A stretch of 5,912 nt of DNA from the NCBI GenBank assembly GCA_003973505.1, contig QNXT01000155.1, positions 1-5,912 of the forward strand. Reading direction: 5' to 3'. Every line of letters starts with the position of its first letter. The stretch's first letter is position 1. Shown here piece by piece: positions 1 to 5,912 of the stretch. The position numbers and the translations under genes are program-made. The notes under the pieces are model-generated. The model saw nothing but the letters and a program-made list of their open reading frames with translations. It had not been told where the DNA came from and searched no databases. The DNA comes from Bacteroidota bacterium (GTDB lineage Bacteria > Bacteroidota > Bacteroidia > Bacteroidales > UBA1556).

Positions 1-168
1 GATGATTTTTTCACTTCTTTCTTCGATAAACTGGCAGGAACGGATCAATTGCGTAAACAGATTATTGAAGGTAAAACCGAGGATGAAATTCGGGAAAGCT
101 GGCAAAAAGATTTAGATAAATTCAAAAAGATACGCTCTAAATATCTTTTATATCAGGATTTTGAATAA
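1..168 (+). CDS. namZ: Exo-beta-N-acetylmuramidase NamZ-like protein (DUF1343/GH171), C-terminal fragment
   Basis: Only the last 55 codons are in the window, open from base 1 to a TAA at 166-168. The fragment reads FDKLAGTDQLR, then IIEGKTEDEIRESWQ, then FKKIRSKYLLY, which I recognise as the C-terminal signature of the DUF1343 family: the SW-containing helix followed by a basic KIRxKYLLY end. Characterised family members (NamZ, glycoside hydrolase family 171) release terminal MurNAc from the non-reducing end of peptidoglycan fragments during cell-wall turnover and recycling. Many are exported or lipoproteins, but the N-terminus is outside the window, so location and completeness cannot be judged. 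The next gene starts 10 bases after the stop, so the two may be co-transcribed. The assignment rests on pattern memory of a short tail; the name is likely but not certain. Confidence 0.75.
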   Translation, partial: DDFFTSFFDKLAGTDQLRKQIIEGKTEDEIRESWQKDLDKFKKIRSKYLLYQDFE

Positions 169-178
169 AACCTATATT

Positions 179-1183
179 ATGTCAAACCTTGAAAACCATA
201 GTAAAACTAATTTTTACGATAATATTATTTCAATATTAAAAGATGCACGAAATAATATTATTCAAACCATCAACCACAAAATGGTTTATACCTATTATGA
301 AATAGGTAGATTAATTGTTGAGGAAGAACAAAAAGGAAAACTGCGTGCTAAATATGGGGCTGAATTAATCAAAAAACTGTCAAACAAATTAACGGAAGAA
401 TTTGGAAAGGGTTTTTCAGTCACCAATTTAAAGCAAATGCGAAGTTTCTATTCCATTTACCAGAAAGGTCAGACATCGTCTGACCATTTCAAATTGAGTT
501 GGTCACATTATTTATTGTTAATGAGAATTGATAATGTGGAAGAAAGAAGTTTTTACGAAATCGAAGCAATTGAAAATAATTGGAGTCTAAGAGAATTGCA
601 AAGGCAATTTGATAGTGCATTATTTGAGCGTTTAACTCTGAGTAGAAATAAAAATGAAATACAAGAACTATCTAAAAAAGGTCAAATTATTGAAACCGCA
701 AAAGACAGCTTAAAGGATCCTTACATTTTAGAATTTGTTGGTCTTCCAGAAAATAATAAATATTCAGAAAGTGATTTAGAACAAGGATTAATTGACAAAT
801 TAGAAAACTTCCTTCTAGAGTTAGGCAAGGGATTTACTTTCGTTGGGCGACAAGTACGATTTACATTCGATGAGGAGCATTTTCGCGTTGACTTAGTCTT
901 TTATAATCGCATATTAAAAAGTTTTGTACTGATTGATTTAAAAATAGGTAAACTTACTCATCAAGATTTAGGTCAAATGCAGATGTATGTAAACTATTAC
1001 GATCGTTTCGTAAAATTAGATGATGAAAATAAAACAATTGGTATTATCCTTTGTAAGGACAAAAAAGATACACTGATTGAAATCACTTTACCAGAGAATA
1101 ACAATCAAATATTTGCTAGTAAATACCAAACTGTTTTACCTAGTAAAAAAGACCTAAGGCAGTTAATAGAAAATAAGGAATAA
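179..1183 (+). CDS. YhcG/DUF1016 family PDDEXK nuclease domain protein
   Basis: A 334-residue protein with two domains. Residues about 10-150 are the DUF1016 N-terminal domain, with typical stretches YYEIGRLIVEEEQ, YGAELIKKLS, GFSVTNLKQMRSFY and LSWSHYLLLMRI. Residues about 170-330 are the PDDEXK-type nuclease domain: D238 in FRVDLVFY, the D253-x-K255 pair in LIDLKIGK, and the helix GQMQMYVNYYD (265-275); E201 may be the upstream acidic residue. The length is normal for the family. The biochemical role of these proteins is poorly defined. Family members are often found beside or inside type I restriction-modification loci, but no hsd gene is visible here. Start choice: an in-frame TTG at 161 overlaps the upstream stop and would add six residues; ATG at 179 is preferred because MSNLENHS resembles a normal start and avoids the overlap. 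Neither has a Shine-Dalgarno sequence. The gene ends in tandem in-frame stops (TAATAA). A hand count of 601-960 gives about 31% GC against about 38% in truA, suggesting horizontal acquisition. Confidence 0.9.
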   Translation: MSNLENHSKTNFYDNIISILKDARNNIIQTINHKMVYTYYEIGRLIVEEEQKGKLRAKYGAELIKKLSNKLTEEFGKGFSVTNLKQMRSFYSIYQKGQTSSDHFKLSWSHYLLLMRIDNVEERSFYEIEAIENNWSLRELQRQFDSALFERLTLSRNKNEIQELSKKGQIIETAKDSLKDPYILEFVGLPENNKYSESDLEQGLIDKLENFLLELGKGFTFVGRQVRFTFDEEHFRVDLVFYNRILKSFVLIDLKIGKLTHQDLGQMQMYVNYYDRFVKLDDENKTIGIILCKDKKDTLIEITLPENNNQIFASKYQTVLPSKKDLRQLIENKE

Positions 1184-1197
1184 TAAACAACGAAGAA

Positions 1198-1938
1198 ATG
1201 CGCTATTTCGTAAAGCTATCATATAAAGGGACAAACTATCACGGTTGGCAATACCAACCCAATGCTAAAAGTGTGCAAGAAGATTTGGAGAAGGCTTTTT
1301 CTTTAATCTTACGCAGTAAAATTGCTATTACCGGAGCGGGTAGAACCGATGCCGGAGTTCATGCTAAAAATTTTATTGCCCATTTCGACTTTGATAAAGA
1401 GTTCTCATCAGTGCAAATCAAGGATTTAATATATAAGTTAAACAGCTTTATTAGTAAAGATTTGGCCATTCACGAAATCTATCAAGTGGATGAGCGTATG
1501 CATGCCCGCTTCGATGCCAAAGAGCGTACATATCAGTATTTCATAACAACAAGAAAAAACCCTTTCACTACTGAAAGTGCTTGGTATGTGCATGGAAAAT
1601 TGGACGTAAACAAAATGAATGAAGCTTGCGAAATTCTAAAAGAATATAATGATTTTGGCAGCTTTGCTAAGCTTCATAGCGATAATAAAACCAATATCTG
1701 CGATTTGATGGAAGCCCATTGGGAAGAAAAAGATGAACTTTTGGTCTTTACCATAAAGGCCGACCGCTTTTTACGAAATATGGTACGTTCCATTGTTGGA
1801 ACCATGGTCGATATTGGACAGGGTAAAACCAGCTTGGTGGAATTCCGAAAAATTATCGAAAGTAAAGATCGTAATCAAGCTGGACGCTCGGTTCCAGGGC
1901 ATGGTTTATTTTTGGTTAAGATTAAGTATTCAATTTAA
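1198..1938 (+). CDS. truA: tRNA pseudouridine(38-40) synthase TruA
   Basis: A 246-residue cytoplasmic enzyme that isomerises uridines 38, 39 and 40 in the tRNA anticodon arm to pseudouridine. All hallmarks are present in order: YKGTNYHGWQ (9-18), the catalytic loop GAGRTDAGVHA with nucleophile Asp51, MHARFDAKERTYQYF (101-115) with the conserved active-site Tyr112, FGSFAK (153-158), and FLRNMVRSIVGTM (191-203) in the C-terminal half, ending with GRSVPGHGLFL. Length is normal and the frame is intact. The ATG at 1198 gives the standard MRYFVKLSYKG beginning. It lies 14 bases after the nuclease stop with only a weak purine stretch (GAAGAA) before it, so it is probably translated from a transcript running through the upstream genes; I see no separate promoter. 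The DHH-type or peptidoglycan neighbours sometimes found around truA are not seen on the 3' side. Confidence 0.97.
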   Translation: MRYFVKLSYKGTNYHGWQYQPNAKSVQEDLEKAFSLILRSKIAITGAGRTDAGVHAKNFIAHFDFDKEFSSVQIKDLIYKLNSFISKDLAIHEIYQVDERMHARFDAKERTYQYFITTRKNPFTTESAWYVHGKLDVNKMNEACEILKEYNDFGSFAKLHSDNKTNICDLMEAHWEEKDELLVFTIKADRFLRNMVRSIVGTMVDIGQGKTSLVEFRKIIESKDRNQAGRSVPGHGLFLVKIKYSI

Positions 1939-2012
1939 GCATCCTAAATTTTCAAACTTTTAAGGTGCTGACTATAATTTTTCACGTATTTTAGCACGAA
2001 CAACAAATATTT

Positions 2013-2049
2013 AACAATGGGGATTTTTGAATAAATATCAAACATTGTT
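2013..2049. promoter_or_regulatory. Inverted repeat overlapping the hydratase promoter (possible operator)
   Basis: AACAATG at 2013-2019 is exactly complementary to CATTGTT at 2043-2049. Nested inside, TTTGA (2026-2030) is complementary to TCAAA (2038-2042) around an ATAAATA loop, with a six-base bulge on the left. The arms lie over the -33 element and up to the base before the -7 element of the candidate promoter, where a repressor would act. No regulator is encoded in the window, and in such AT-rich DNA a 7-base repeat can occur by chance. The repeat is seen; its role is inference. Confidence 0.3.
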
Positions 2050-2057
2050 TATTTTTA
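2026..2057 (+). promoter_or_regulatory. Candidate Bacteroidota-type promoter for the hydratase gene
   Basis: TTTG at 2026-2029 fits the -33 element, and TATTTTTA at 2050-2057 matches the -7 element TAnnTTTG at seven of eight positions (final A for G). The 20-base separation is in the normal range for the Bacteroidota primary sigma factor. Initiation would fall near 2063-2066, leaving a leader of about 20 bases before ATG 2084. That leader is A-rich and has no Shine-Dalgarno sequence, which is usual in this phylum. A second weak -7-like box, TAATTTTT at 1975-1982, lacks a matching upstream element. Confidence 0.45.
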
Positions 2058-2083
2058 CAAAACATCTATAAACACAACATATT

Positions 2084-3868
2084 ATGGCAGGCAAAACATT
2101 CGTAGAAAAGATATTTAATGCTGAAGTTGGAAGCATCGTTTTTGCGACTCCCGACATCGTATTAACTCATGACAATACCGCAAGTATAAAAAACACCTTC
2201 GCAAAAATGGGTGGAGCTAAAGTGGCAAATCCAGATCAATTGTTAATCGTTTTGGATCATAACGCACCTCCTACTACGGCAAAATTAGCTACGCAATATC
2301 AGGAAATCCGTGATATTGTAAAAGAGCAAGGCGTGGAAAAATTCTACGATGCGGGAAAAGGAATCTGTCATCAAATCATGTCATACCATGCCGAGCCTGG
2401 AATGATTATAGTAGGTAGCGACAGTCATACTTGTACTGCAGGAGCATTTAATGCCATGGCGGCAGGAATTGACCGCACTGAAGCTGCGGGTATTTGGAAG
2501 CGTGGCGAAACTTGGTTTCGTGTTCCTGAAAGTATCAAGATTACCTTGCATGGCAAACTGCCCAAAGGCGTATATGCCAAAGATATTTCGCTGTGGATTA
2601 TAGGTATGATAGGCTCCGATGGAGCTAATTATAATTCCATTGAATTTCATGGTGATGGCGTAGCCAGTTTGGGAATTTCGGAACGAATGACCCTGGCTAA
2701 TTTAGCCTCAGAAATGGGGGCAAAGAATGCTGTCTTCCCTGCGGATGAAGTTCTGGCAGACTTTTATGGAGGAAAACTTCCAAACAACCCCATTTGGGCT
2801 GATGAAGATGCCACTTATGTAAAAGAAATAGAGATTAACCTCAGTGAGCTTTTCCCTGTGGTTGCAGCTCCACATCATGTGGACAATGTGAAAGCCTTAT
2901 CTGAGGTGCAAGGCACTAAATTAAATGAGGGCTTGATTGGCACTTGCACCAATGGGCGATTGGAAGATTTACGTGAGGCCGCCGCTGTACTTAAAGGCAA
3001 AACCGTAGCTCCTGGATTTCAATTATTGGTTACTCCCGCTTCGCAAAAAATATACGTGCAAGCCATGGATGAAGGCCTTATTCAAATCTTCTTAGCTGCT
3101 AATGCCAATATACTTTCACCTTCATGTGGCCCTTGCCTGGGTACAGGACAAGGAATTCCTGCTGATGGTTATACGGTAATTTCCACATCGAATCGAAACT
3201 TCAAAGGGAGAATGGGAAACCCCAATTCGAGCATATATCTTGCTTCTCCGGCTACAGTAGCTTTATCAGCCGTTGCCGGCGAAATAGTGGACCCACGAGG
3301 CGGTAAGCATAATGATGTCTTTCCCTACACACGCGAGCAAGGCAATACTGTGGAAATAGCCGAAACTGATAATCGTCGTTTAGGAAATGTTTGGAATTAT
3401 ACCGATGCCGATAATCTAAATACGGATCAGATGTTTGCCGGAAATCTTACTTATAAAGTATTAAGCTCCGATGCTGCTTCCATTATTCCACACTTATTCG
3501 AAGGATTTGATAAAAATTTCCATACCAATGTACAATCGGGTGATGTGATTATTGCCGGAGATAACTTCGGTTGTGGAAGTTCACGCGAGCATCCGGCTGT
3601 GGGACTTTCTTATGCTGGTGTGAAAGCGGTAATCGTGAAATCCATCAATCGTATTTTCTTCCGTTCATCAGTCAATCAAGGGCTACCCATTATTGTGCTT
3701 CCCGAAGTAGTTGATGCATACAAACCAGGTGATAATGTGGATATTAATTTTGAAACAGGAACCGTAATTGTGGGCGAAAAAGAATTTAAATTTAACCCTT
3801 TGCCTGATAAATTGATGGCCATATTCGAAGCTAAAGGATTGGTAAATTATATTAAGGGGGAAGGGTAA
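2084..3868 (+). CDS. Aconitase-superfamily hydro-lyase, single-chain LeuC-LeuD type (aconitase / 3-isopropylmalate dehydratase-like)
   Basis: A 594-residue cytoplasmic [4Fe-4S] dehydratase expected to interconvert a 2-hydroxy and a 3-hydroxy acid through an unsaturated intermediate. Residues 1 to about 420 are the LeuC/homoaconitase-like large part: LDHN (57-60), GICHQ (93-97), GSDSHTC (111-117), cluster ligands Cys288 (GTCTNGR), Cys348 and Cys351 (SCGPC), and FKGRMGNP (373-380). Residues about 430-594 are the LeuD-like swivel domain: NTDQM (446-450) and FGCGSSREH (495-503) carrying the catalytic Ser500 and substrate-binding Arg501. All catalytic residues that I can place are present. In most bacteria and archaea of the LeuC/LeuD type these are two polypeptides; here they are one, well short of the 750-900 residues of classical aconitases. 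The large part resembles the archaeal LeuC/HacA branch more than Aquifex-type aconitase. The specificity loop reads GNLTYK (453-458), so the substrate (citrate, isopropylmalate, homocitrate or a methylated malate) is undecided. No leu or TCA-cycle genes adjoin it. Confidence 0.93.
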   Translation: MAGKTFVEKIFNAEVGSIVFATPDIVLTHDNTASIKNTFAKMGGAKVANPDQLLIVLDHNAPPTTAKLATQYQEIRDIVKEQGVEKFYDAGKGICHQIMSYHAEPGMIIVGSDSHTCTAGAFNAMAAGIDRTEAAGIWKRGETWFRVPESIKITLHGKLPKGVYAKDISLWIIGMIGSDGANYNSIEFHGDGVASLGISERMTLANLASEMGAKNAVFPADEVLADFYGGKLPNNPIWADEDATYVKEIEINLSELFPVVAAPHHVDNVKALSEVQGTKLNEGLIGTCTNGRLEDLREAAAVLKGKTVAPGFQLLVTPASQKIYVQAMDEGLIQIFLAANANILSPSCGPCLGTGQGIPADGYTVISTSNRNFKGRMGNPNSSIYLASPATVALSAVAGEIVDPRGGKHNDVFPYTREQGNTVEIAETDNRRLGNVWNYTDADNLNTDQMFAGNLTYKVLSSDAASIIPHLFEGFDKNFHTNVQSGDVIIAGDNFGCGSSREHPAVGLSYAGVKAVIVKSINRIFFRSSVNQGLPIIVLPEVVDAYKPGDNVDINFETGTVIVGEKEFKFNPLPDKLMAIFEAKGLVNYIKGEG

Positions 3869-3938
<70 letters not shown>

Positions 3939-3945
3939 AAAAGTA

Positions 3946-3987
3946 AAAAAAGGCAAAAGAGAAGAATATCTTTCTTTTGTCTTTTTT
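3946..3987 (+). terminator. Intrinsic terminator after the hydratase gene
   Basis: The arm 3946-3960 pairs with 3973-3987: six A-T pairs, G-C, one G.T (3953/3980), then CAAAAGA with TCTTTTG, a stem of 15 pairs. After a one-base bulge (G3961) four more pairs, AAGA with TCTT, close an ATA loop. The 3' arm ends in a run of six T and the 5' arm begins in an A run, so it could also stop transcription on the other strand. It separates the hydratase from prfC and makes an independent prfC promoter necessary. Confidence 0.8.
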
Positions 3988-4042
3988 GCGTATTGGGCGT
4001 AAACAATCTCTTTTAATGTATGTAAATTAGAGAGCTTAGAGA

Positions 4043-4076
4043 TTTATCATTACTGTGATATAAATCCGTATTTTTG
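4043..4076 (+). promoter_or_regulatory. Candidate promoter for prfC with exact -7 consensus
   Basis: TATTTTTG at 4069-4076 matches all fixed positions of the Bacteroidota -7 box TAnnTTTG and is followed by CCGC. The upstream element is weak: TTTA at 4043-4046 is the best candidate, 22 bases away. Initiation would fall around 4082-4085, leaving a leader of only about 15 bases before ATG 4099, with no Shine-Dalgarno sequence. The position between a terminator and a start codon supports it. Confidence 0.6.
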
Positions 4077-4098
4077 CCGCTCGAAAAATTCAGAATCA

Positions 4099-5676
4099 AT
4101 GGCAAATCAAAAAGAAATAAACCGACGACGTACATTTGGAATTGTATCACATCCCGATGCTGGAAAGACAACTCTTACAGAAAAATTCCTATTATTTGGA
4201 GGGGCAATTCAAGAAGCTGGTGCGGTAAAATCAAATAAAATCAAGAAAACCGCCACCTCCGACTGGATGGAGATTGAGCGTCAGCGTGGTATTTCGGTAG
4301 CTACTTCAGTAATGGGCTTCGAATATCGAAATCATAAAATCAACATCTTGGACACACCTGGTCACCAAGATTTTGCAGAAGATACTTTTCGTACTTTAAC
4401 AGCGGTAGATTCTGTTATCATTGTCATTGATGGAGCCAAGGGAGTGGAGCCTCAGACAAAAAAGCTGATGCAAGTTTGTCGAATGCGCAAAACCCCCGTG
4501 ATTGTATTTATAAATAAAATGGATCGCCCGGCTCAAGACCCTTTTGATTTGCTTGACGAAGTAGAAGAGCAATTGGAGATTGGTGTTCACCCCTTAAGTT
4601 GGCCAATCAACGATGGACCTGAGTTCCGAGGAGTATATAATATGTACGACTCAAATTTAGTTCTTTTCAATCCTGGTGAAAAAGCGGTAGAAAGCAATTC
4701 CGTAAAATTTACTGATATTAACGACCCTGATCTGGAAGAATACATTGGAGAAGATGCAATACAGTTGCGCGAAGATTTGGAGTTGGTTGAAGGAGTATAT
4801 CCTGAATTCAACCAAAAGGCCTATCTCGATGCGGAAGTCGCACCCGTTTTCTTTGGAAGTGCGTTAAATAATTTTGGAGTAAAGGAAATGCTTGATTGTT
4901 TTGTTGATATAGCACCCACCCCACTTCCTGTGGAAACTGAAGAACGTACGGTTTATGCTGAAGAAGATAAATTCTCTGGTTTTGTATTTAAAATTCATGC
5001 GAATATGGATCCTAACCACCGCGACCGTATTGCCTTTTTGAAAATATGTTCAGGAAAATTTGAACGAAATAAGAATTACACGCATGTACGACATAATAAA
5101 ACCATAAAATTCTCCAGTCCCACAGCATTTATGGCCTCCAAAAAGTCTGTAATCGATGTGGCTTATCCAGGTGATATTGTGGGCTTGCACGATACAGGAA
5201 ACTTCAAGATTGGTGATTCGATTACCGAAGGTGAAAAACTGCATTTCAAAGGAATACCAAGCTTCTCACCCGAGTTGTTTAAGTATATCGAAAATGCTGA
5301 CCCAATGAAATCGAAGCAATTGGCGAAAGGTATTGAACAGCTTATGGACGAAGGCGTAGCTCAATTATTTACCGGACGTGCCAGCACACGAAAAATCATT
5401 GGTACTGTCGGGGCCTTACAGTTTGAAGTAATTCAATACCGTCTATTACATGAGTATGGAGCAAGCTGTCGATATGAGCCTATCCGACTATATAAAACCG
5501 TTTGGATTACCAGTGATAACAAAAAGCAGTTGGCCGATTTTATCGAGCGTAAATATCAACAAATGGCTTTTGACAAAGAAGGACGGGATGTGTTTTTGGC
5601 AGATACACCCTATTCCCTACAAATGGCTCAAGAGAAATTTCCTGATATTCAATTTCATTTTACTTCAGAGTTCTAG
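4099..5676 (+). CDS. prfC: Peptide chain release factor 3 (RF3), translational GTPase
   Basis: A 525-residue cytoplasmic GTPase that recycles class I release factors RF1 and RF2 from the ribosome after peptide release. The GTPase domain (about 1-275) has every motif: G1 SHPDAGKTT (17-25), G2 RGISV (63-67), G3 DTPGH (85-89), G4 NKMD (139-142) and G5 GSAL (253-256). The middle and C-terminal parts carry RF3-specific stretches: [14 protein letters not shown] (297-310), LKICSGKF (314-321) and [16 protein letters not shown] (434-449). These, and the absence of EF-G domains IV and V, separate it from FusA, TypA and LepA. Length is normal for RF3 and the frame is intact to TAG at 5674-5676. The ATG at 4099 gives [20 protein letters not shown], spacing the P-loop as in known RF3 proteins. 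It is flanked by its own candidate promoter and terminator, so it is probably a single-gene unit. Confidence 0.98.
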   Translation: MANQKEINRRRTFGIVSHPDAGKTTLTEKFLLFGGAIQEAGAVKSNKIKKTATSDWMEIERQRGISVATSVMGFEYRNHKINILDTPGHQDFAEDTFRTLTAVDSVIIVIDGAKGVEPQTKKLMQVCRMRKTPVIVFINKMDRPAQDPFDLLDEVEEQLEIGVHPLSWPINDGPEFRGVYNMYDSNLVLFNPGEKAVESNSVKFTDINDPDLEEYIGEDAIQLREDLELVEGVYPEFNQKAYLDAEVAPVFFGSALNNFGVKEMLDCFVDIAPTPLPVETEERTVYAEEDKFSGFVFKIHANMDPNHRDRIAFLKICSGKFERNKNYTHVRHNKTIKFSSPTAFMASKKSVIDVAYPGDIVGLHDTGNFKIGDSITEGEKLHFKGIPSFSPELFKYIENADPMKSKQLAKGIEQLMDEGVAQLFTGRASTRKIIGTVGALQFEVIQYRLLHEYGASCRYEPIRLYKTVWITSDNKKQLADFIERKYQQMAFDKEGRDVFLADTPYSLQMAQEKFPDIQFHFTSEF

Positions 5677-5710
5677 CACGAGTGCATCAAAAGAACAAAA
5701 GCTCCACACA

Positions 5711-5748
5711 AGAAAAGCCCCTTGAATAAAAATTCAAAGGGCTTTTCT
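5711..5748 (+). terminator. Intrinsic terminator after prfC
   Basis: AGAAAAGCCC (5711-5720) pairs with GGGCTTTTCT (5739-5748), followed inward by one C/A mismatch (5721/5738) and TTGAAT with ATTCAA around an AAAA loop: 16 pairs in all. The 3' side continues T-rich (TTTTATTTTTATT around 5755-5767), as expected for + strand termination 35 bases after the prfC stop. The complementary side lacks a T run, so it appears one-directional. Confidence 0.88.
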
Positions 5749-5797
5749 ATTCGATTTTATTTTTATTAACCTGAGTTCGACGTAAGATTTCACTCAC

Positions 5798-5900
5798 AGA
5801 AAGTCAATAGCAGACCAGATTTGCTGCTAAATATCACGAAGTAATAGCGGGCTATTACGAGTGGTATTTAGTGCGAAGATGGTTTGCTATTGACTTTTTT
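5798..5900 (+). other. Long imperfect hairpin with 3' T run (candidate structured RNA, long terminator or palindromic element)
   Basis: Bases 5798-5817 pair with 5880-5899; 5820-5824 with 5873-5877; 5826-5837 with 5861-5872; 5841-5847 with 5852-5858; the loop is CGGG. That is about 44 pairs. Non-Watson-Crick pairs inside the stem are all G.T read on the + strand (5813/5884, 5822/5875, 5826/5872, 5834/5864, plus 5799/5898 at the base). Two internal loops set GA against GA: 5818-5819 facing 5878-5879, and 5838-5839 facing 5859-5860, the latter with an extra A5840. The 3' arm ends in TTTTTT (5895-5900). There is no open frame of note, no terminal duplication and no transposase. The fold is directly visible; whether it is transcribed is inference. 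A weak -7-like box, TATTTTTA at 5758-5765, lies upstream. Confidence 0.7.
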
Positions 5901-5912
5901 ATATAAATTTCG

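Noticed and set aside
179..1183. Restriction-modification or other multi-gene defence system around the nuclease
   Set aside because: The neighbours are a muramidase and truA; no methyltransferase, specificity subunit, helicase or second defence gene is present in the window.
1965..1997. GTGCT...AGCAC hairpin as a truA terminator
   Set aside because: Five pairs with a 23-base loop and no T run after it; too weak to call.
2381..2650. Open frame on the - strand inside the hydratase gene
   Set aside because: It lies wholly within a well-supported + strand gene with conserved motifs, its translation has no recognisable features and there is no promoter-like sequence; a shadow frame.
4007..4033. 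TCTC...GAGA inverted repeat upstream of prfC
   Set aside because: Only four plus four pairs with a three-base bulge in AT-rich sequence; not distinguishable from chance.
4396..5244. Three short - strand open frames inside prfC
   Set aside because: All fall inside intact, motif-rich RF3 coding sequence and have no independent signal.
5450..5725. A 91-codon + strand frame overlapping the end of prfC
   Set aside because: It is mostly the RF3 sequence in another frame and runs into the prfC terminator stem; no family resemblance.
5771..5790. tRNA T-arm because of a TTCGA sequence
   Set aside because: The flanking bases do not form the T stem and no acceptor or anticodon stem can be built around it.
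5836..5862. Kink-turn in the long hairpin
   Set aside because: The internal loop has tandem G.A pairs but only one extra unpaired base, not the three-base bulge of a standard kink-turn.
5798..5900. Retron msr-msd RNA
   Set aside because: A long hairpin alone is not enough; there is no reverse transcriptase in the window and the a1/a2 arrangement with a branching G was not identified.

Overview
The window reads as chromosomal DNA of a Bacteroidota species, probably class Bacteroidia; the order cannot be fixed from the sequence. The reasons are AT-rich coding DNA, no clear Shine-Dalgarno sequence before any gene, intergenic boxes of the Bacteroidota -7 type (TAnnTTTG), a GH171/NamZ-type protein tail and a Bacteroidota-like TruA N-terminus. 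Every gene is on the + strand.

Layout. Positions 1-168 are the 3' end of a NamZ-like (DUF1343) exo-muramidase gene. Ten bases later comes an orphan YhcG/DUF1016-type PDDEXK nuclease gene (179-1183), visibly more AT-rich than its neighbours. Fourteen bases after it is truA (1198-1938), the tRNA pseudouridine synthase. These three could be one transcript. A 145-base gap holds a candidate promoter with an inverted repeat over it, followed by a 594-residue aconitase-superfamily hydro-lyase (2084-3868) in which a LeuC-like catalytic part and a LeuD-like swivel domain form one chain. Its stop codon runs straight into an array of AAAGNNT heptamers (3869-3938) and then a strong hairpin terminator (3946-3987). 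A canonical -7 box at 4069-4076 precedes prfC (4099-5676), release factor 3, which ends at its own terminator (5711-5748). The last 115 bases hold no gene. They carry a roughly 100-base imperfect hairpin (5798-5900) followed by a T run, whose irregularities look like those of a folded + strand RNA.

How the genes relate. The set is mostly housekeeping: cell-wall muropeptide turnover, tRNA modification, a central or amino-acid metabolism hydratase and translation termination. They do not form an obvious pathway. The accessory-looking items are the YhcG nuclease, the heptamer array and the terminal hairpin. No complete defence system, transposase, CRISPR array or tRNA gene is visible. The item most worth following is the terminal hairpin; second is the substrate of the fused hydratase, whose specificity-loop sequence matches neither the isopropylmalate nor the homoaconitate signature I recall.
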